Shown piece by piece: positions 5,350-7,981 of a stretch of DNA of 7,981 bases. Made by a program: the position numbers and the translations under genes. Positions within the stretch are counted from its first letter, which is position 1. Every line of letters begins with the position of its first letter. The stretch comes from CAZUZD01 sp964624465 (GTDB lineage Bacteria; Planctomycetota; Planctomycetia; Isosphaerales; Isosphaeraceae), in NCBI GenBank assembly GCA_964624465.1, contig CAZUZD010000287.1, positions 1 to 7,981 on the forward strand, written 5' to 3'. The notes beneath the pieces were generated by a model, which saw only the letters and a program-made list of their open reading frames with translations, was not told the DNA's origin and searched no databases.

Positions 5350-6687
5350 ATGAGCACCCCTTCGCCTGCGGTCGCCTCGCACCACAACCCGAACCCGATT
5401 CGCCGGGTGGCGATCCTGTTCGCGGGCGGCCCGGCGCCGGCCGCCAACGCGGTCATCAGCACGGCCGCCGTCTCGTTCCTGCGCAACGGCATCGAGGTGC
5501 TGGGCATCCTCAACGGCTACTCGAACCTCGTCGAGTTCGGCCCCGAGCGCCCGATGGTCGAGGGCCGCGACTACGTCACGATCACGCACAAGATGCTGAA
5601 GCGGACCCGCAACAGCCGCGGCATCATGATCGGCACGGCCCGCACCAACCCCGGCAAGTCGGTCTCGCAGCCGAGCGACCTGTCCGACGCCGCCAGGACG
5701 GCCCCGATGCGCACAGCGCACGCGGCGCTGGCGAGCCTGGGCGTCGACGCCCTGGTCTCGATCGGCGGCGACGACACGCTCAAGACGGCCAACAAGATGC
5801 TGCTGTTCCAGGAGCACCTGCCGGCCGACCAGAAGCGGATCGCCGTGGTGCACGTGCCCAAGACGATCGACAACGACTACTTCGGCATCGACTTCACCTT
5901 CGGCTACTTCACCGCGGTCGAGGGCCTCGCCAGCGAGATCCGCAACCTGCTGGCCGACGCCGAGGCGACCCAGAGCTACTACCTGGTCGAGGCCATGGGC
6001 CGCTCGGCCGGCTGGCTCGCCTATGGCGCGGCGATCGCGGGCGAGGCCAGCCTGGTGCTGAGCGTCGAGGACCTGACGCCCGAGCTCACCGAGCAGGTGC
6101 CGGCCAAGGACTCCAAGGGCGAGCTGCTCAAGGACGCCACCGGCGCCGGCAAGGTGCGCACGGTGATGAAGGTCGACCAGCTCGTGGGCCGGATCGTCAA
6201 GACGATGCAGGTGCGCGAGCAGGAGGGCAAGCCGTTCGGCGTGCTGGTGCTGGCCGAGGGCCTGGCCGAGTACCTGCCGGACGAGTACCTGACCGGCATC
6301 CCCCGCGACGACCACGGCCACATCGCGATCGCGCAGGTGCAGATGTACCGGCTGTTCGCGAAGCTGCTGGCCGAGCGGTTCAAGGCGGCCACCGGCAAGA
6401 GCCGGAAGGTCACGCCGTTGCAGTTCGGCTACGAGGTGCGCTGCGGCATGCCGAACGCCTACGACGTGATGCTGGGCAGCCAGCTCGGCGTGGGGGCCTA
6501 TCGCGCGCTGGCCGAGCAGAAGCTCAGCGGCGTGATGGTCTCGGCCTCGGGCCAGCTCCAGCTGAACTTCGTGCCGTTCGAGAAGCTGGTCGACCCCGAG
6601 ACCCTGGTGACCAAGGTCCGCCGGATCGAGCCGGGCTCGGACTTCCACCGGCTGGCGCGGTTCCTGGAGACGTACATCCACGGTTGA
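5350..6687 (+). CDS. Pyrophosphate-dependent 6-phosphofructokinase
   Basis: A 445-residue cytoplasmic enzyme interconverting fructose 6-phosphate and fructose 1,6-bisphosphate, here probably with pyrophosphate as the phosphoryl donor, which makes the step reversible for glycolysis and gluconeogenesis. Key motifs: FAGGPAPAAN (24-33, phosphate-donor loop), SIGGDDT (137-143), PKTIDND (170-176, with D174 the catalytic base), MGRSAGW (216-222), AEGL (302-305) and FGYEVR (359-364, sugar-phosphate binding). The PPi call rests on two known diagnostic positions: Asp142 in GGDD where ATP enzymes have Gly (GGDG), and Lys171 in PKTIDND where they have Gly (PGTIDND). Residues 250-285 form an insertion with a Lys-rich loop. 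The gene is longer than the 320-residue bacterial ATP type, as expected of PPi forms. ATG at 5350 has only a weak GGAACGGAAG region at 5333-5342 and a distant AGGAG. It appears monocistronic, ended by the hairpin at 6729-6771. Confidence 0.93.
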   Translation: MSTPSPAVASHHNPNPIRRVAILFAGGPAPAANAVISTAAVSFLRNGIEVLGILNGYSNLVEFGPERPMVEGRDYVTITHKMLKRTRNSRGIMIGTARTNPGKSVSQPSDLSDAARTAPMRTAHAALASLGVDALVSIGGDDTLKTANKMLLFQEHLPADQKRIAVVHVPKTIDNDYFGIDFTFGYFTAVEGLASEIRNLLADAEATQSYYLVEAMGRSAGWLAYGAAIAGEASLVLSVEDLTPELTEQVPAKDSKGELLKDATGAGKVRTVMKVDQLVGRIVKTMQVREQEGKPFGVLVLAEGLAEYLPDEYLTGIPRDDHGHIAIAQVQMYRLFAKLLAERFKAATGKSRKVTPLQFGYEVRCGMPNAYDVMLGSQLGVGAYRALAEQKLSGVMVSASGQLQLNFVPFEKLVDPETLVTKVRRIEPGSDFHRLARFLETYIHG

Positions 6688-6728
6688 GCCGGCCCCCCGG
6701 CGCTGGCCGGGCGGGAGCGCGATGCTCA

Positions 6729-6771
6729 GCGGCCGCGGCGGCGGGCCTCCGGGCCCTGCCGCCGCGGCCGC
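6729..6771 (+). terminator. Strong hairpin after the PFK gene
   Basis: GCGGCCGCGGCGGC (6729-6742) and its exact reverse complement (6758-6771) form a 14-bp stem. Inside the 15-nt loop GGGC (6743-6746) can pair with GCCC (6753-6756), extending the stem past a bulged T. It begins 42 nt after the PFK stop. A smaller perfect hairpin, CCCGGC/GCCGGG (6696-6711), lies between. Neither is followed by a T-tract, so they would act as stem-only terminators or 3'-end stabilisers. Antisense genes are absent, so the hairpin most likely serves PFK. Confidence 0.55.
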
Positions 6772-6829
6772 GGCGTTCGAAGGGGTGCGGTCGGGAGGAC
6801 GAGGGCCGGCGCCGGCGGCGGGAGCCCGC

Positions 6830-6859
6830 TTGTGGCCGGTTTTGGCGCGGCCCTAGAAT
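6830..6859 (+). promoter_or_regulatory. Candidate promoter of the Ser/Thr kinase gene
   Basis: TAGAAT (6854-6859; five of six matches to TATAAT) follows TTGTGG (6830-6835; TTG core) after 18 nt. Transcription would start near 6866 and give a leader of about 130 nt. The intergenic region 6688-6995 otherwise holds the PFK hairpins, the palindrome GCCGGCGCCGGC (6805-6816) and leader repeats, and no gene. Confidence 0.42.
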
Positions 6860-6884
6860 AGTCCACCCAGCTCGCCAGGACTGG

Positions 6885-6930
6885 GCCCGGCGCCACCAGG
6901 CCGGGCTCCGTGTGGAACCGGCGGCCGGGC
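6885..6930 (+). repeat. One stem arm with two alternative partners in the kinase leader
   Basis: GCCCGGC (6885-6891) can pair with either of two copies of GCCGGGC, at 6900-6906 (8-nt loop) or at 6924-6930 (32-nt loop, with extra outer pairs including two G-U). GGCCGGGC is thereby directly repeated with a 24-nt period. The arrangement would allow alternative leader folds, but the words are GC-only and may be chance. Confidence 0.3.
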
Positions 6931-6995
6931 CTGAGGTGGGGAGCAGGCGTCGGGCCGCGCGGTCCGGGGCGACGGCGCGGCACCTGGGATCGGCC

Positions 6996-7981
6996 ATGAT
7001 GGACCCGCGGTCCTCGATGTTCTGGCAGGCGGCCGTGAAGCTCGGCCTCATCGAGGAGCGCGCGCTCGAGCAGTGCTGGGAGGCGATCCCGGCCGACAAG
7101 CGCACGGCCGACGCCGTCGACCGCCGGCTGGCGCGCCAGGCCGTCAACGCCGGGCACCTGAGCCTCTGGCAGGCGCAGCAGATCCTCGCCGGCCGCCAGG
7201 CGGGGCTCAAGATCGACCGCTACCTGCTCCAGGACCTGCTGGGGCAGGGGGGCATGGGCCGGGTGTACCTGGCCCGCGACACCCGCCTGAACCGACTGGT
7301 GGCGATCAAGATCATCGCGCGGGAGCGGCTGAGCAACCCCCGCGCCCTGACCCGGTTCCGCCGCGAGGCCCGGGTGGGGGCCCAGCTCCAGCACGAGAAC
7401 CTGATCCGGGTCTACGACGAGGGCCGCGCCCAGAACATCCCCTACCTGGTCATGGAGTTCATCAGCGGCCGCACCGTCGGGCAGATGATCAGCGACCAGG
7501 GCAAGCTGCCGTTCCCGCTGGCGGCCGACCTGGCCCGCCAGGTGGCCCTGGGGCTGGAGCACCTGCACCAGAAGGGGCTCCTGCACCGCGACGTCAATCC
7601 GATGAACATCCTGGTCGACCGCGAGGGCACGGCCAAGCTCACCGACCTGGGCCTGGCCATCGACCTGGGCGACCTCGACGAGGCGGTCACCCGCGACGGT
7701 GCCACCGTCGGCACGTTCGACTACATCTCGCCCGAGCAGGCCCGCTACTCGCGCGGGGTCGACCTCCGCAGCGACATCTACTCGCTGGGCTGCACCCTCT
7801 ACCAGATGATCGCCGGCCGGCCGCCGTTCCCCGCGCCCAGCCTGCCCGAGAAGCTGATCGCGCACCAGTCGGCCCAGGCCGACCCGCTGACCGAGGTCGT
7901 CCCCGGCGTGCCCGAGGGGCTCGACCTGGTGGTGCGGACGATGATGGCCAAGCAGGCCGACGACCGGTACCCCCGCGCCCT
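6996..7981 (+). CDS. Ser/Thr protein kinase (Hanks type), 3' end outside window
   Basis: The first 328 residues of a protein kinase; the gene continues past the window. Residues 1-72 form an N-terminal module (WQAAVKLGLIEERALEQCW, later LARQAVNAGHLSLWQAQQIL) of a sort I associate with planctomycete kinases. The kinase domain starts near 74: glycine loop GQGGMGRV (83-90), VAIK with ATP-binding K105, alphaC Glu probably E124, HRDVNPMN (197-204) with catalytic D199 and metal ligand N204, DLG (217-219), SPEQ (245-248) and RSDIYSLG (258-265). Oddly, the residue after HRDV is Asn201, where Ser/Thr kinases almost always have Lys (HRDLKP). All other catalytic residues are intact, so it may still be active. 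Start: tandem ATGs at 6996 and 6999; GGGA about 9 nt upstream is weak support. No membrane segment is seen in the part present; C-terminal sensor or repeat domains would lie beyond. The substrate is unknown. Confidence 0.93.
   Translation, partial: MMDPRSSMFWQAAVKLGLIEERALEQCWEAIPADKRTADAVDRRLARQAVNAGHLSLWQAQQILAGRQAGLKIDRYLLQDLLGQGGMGRVYLARDTRLNRLVAIKIIARERLSNPRALTRFRREARVGAQLQHENLIRVYDEGRAQNIPYLVMEFISGRTVGQMISDQGKLPFPLAADLARQVALGLEHLHQKGLLHRDVNPMNILVDREGTAKLTDLGLAIDLGDLDEAVTRDGATVGTFDYISPEQARYSRGVDLRSDIYSLGCTLYQMIAGRPPFPAPSLPEKLIAHQSAQADPLTEVVPGVPEGLDLVVRTMMAKQADDRYPRA

Noticed and set aside
5077..6681. The minus-strand frame of the Trx/PDZ gene stays open through the whole PFK gene, giving a 975-codon frame.
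   Set aside because: The upstream part is antisense to a well-supported PFK gene, is low-complexity (His/Leu/Arg/Gly-rich), and the signal peptide with its ribosome binding site fixes the start at 5076.
6726..7865. A 379-codon minus-strand frame opposite the kinase gene.
   Set aside because: It is antisense to clear kinase motifs and covers the hairpin and promoter region; composition is typical of a shadow frame.

Overview
The window looks like chromosomal DNA of a planctomycete, most likely from the Isosphaerales/Gemmatales side. This is inferred from several features together: very high GC, a PEP-CTERM surface protein, a pyrophosphate-type phosphofructokinase, a secreted thioredoxin-fold/PDZ protein with a CxxCH motif, and a Ser/Thr kinase with an extra N-terminal module. 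No phylogenetic marker gene is present, so the placement is tentative. There are no tRNA or rRNA genes, insertion sequences, CRISPR arrays or phage genes.

Layout. Positions 1-1566 (minus strand) hold a two-gene unit: pdxH (919-1566), then an ATP-grasp protein (81-890) 28 bp downstream. A 438-bp divergent intergenic region (1567-2004) separates pdxH from a plus-strand PEP-CTERM protein gene (2005-2715). That gene converges on a minus-strand pair, and a 14-bp-stem hairpin (2751-2784) lies between the two stops. The pair is a secreted Trx/PDZ protein (3754-5076) followed by a short-chain dehydrogenase (2846-3757), overlapping by 4 bp (GTGA). A second divergent region (5077-5349) leads to the plus-strand PPi-phosphofructokinase (5350-6687). 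After it come a strong 14-bp hairpin (6729-6771), a 308-bp intergenic region, and the start of a Ser/Thr kinase (6996 onward) that runs off the window.

The genes do not form one pathway. pdxH serves vitamin B6 salvage/synthesis, the PFK serves glycolysis/gluconeogenesis, the PEP-CTERM and Trx/PDZ proteins act outside the cytoplasm, and the kinase is a signalling protein. I see no defence, mobile or biosynthetic system. The observations most worth checking are: an Asn in place of the near-invariant catalytic-loop Lys of the kinase (HRDVNP); a CxxCH haem-like motif joined to a CxxCxxC thioredoxin fold and two PDZ domains, coupled to an SDR; a G10 tract in the PEP-CTERM gene that could switch off its membrane anchor; and a recurring TA(C/A/G)(G/A)AT hexamer upstream of all five transcription units, which probably marks their -10 elements.
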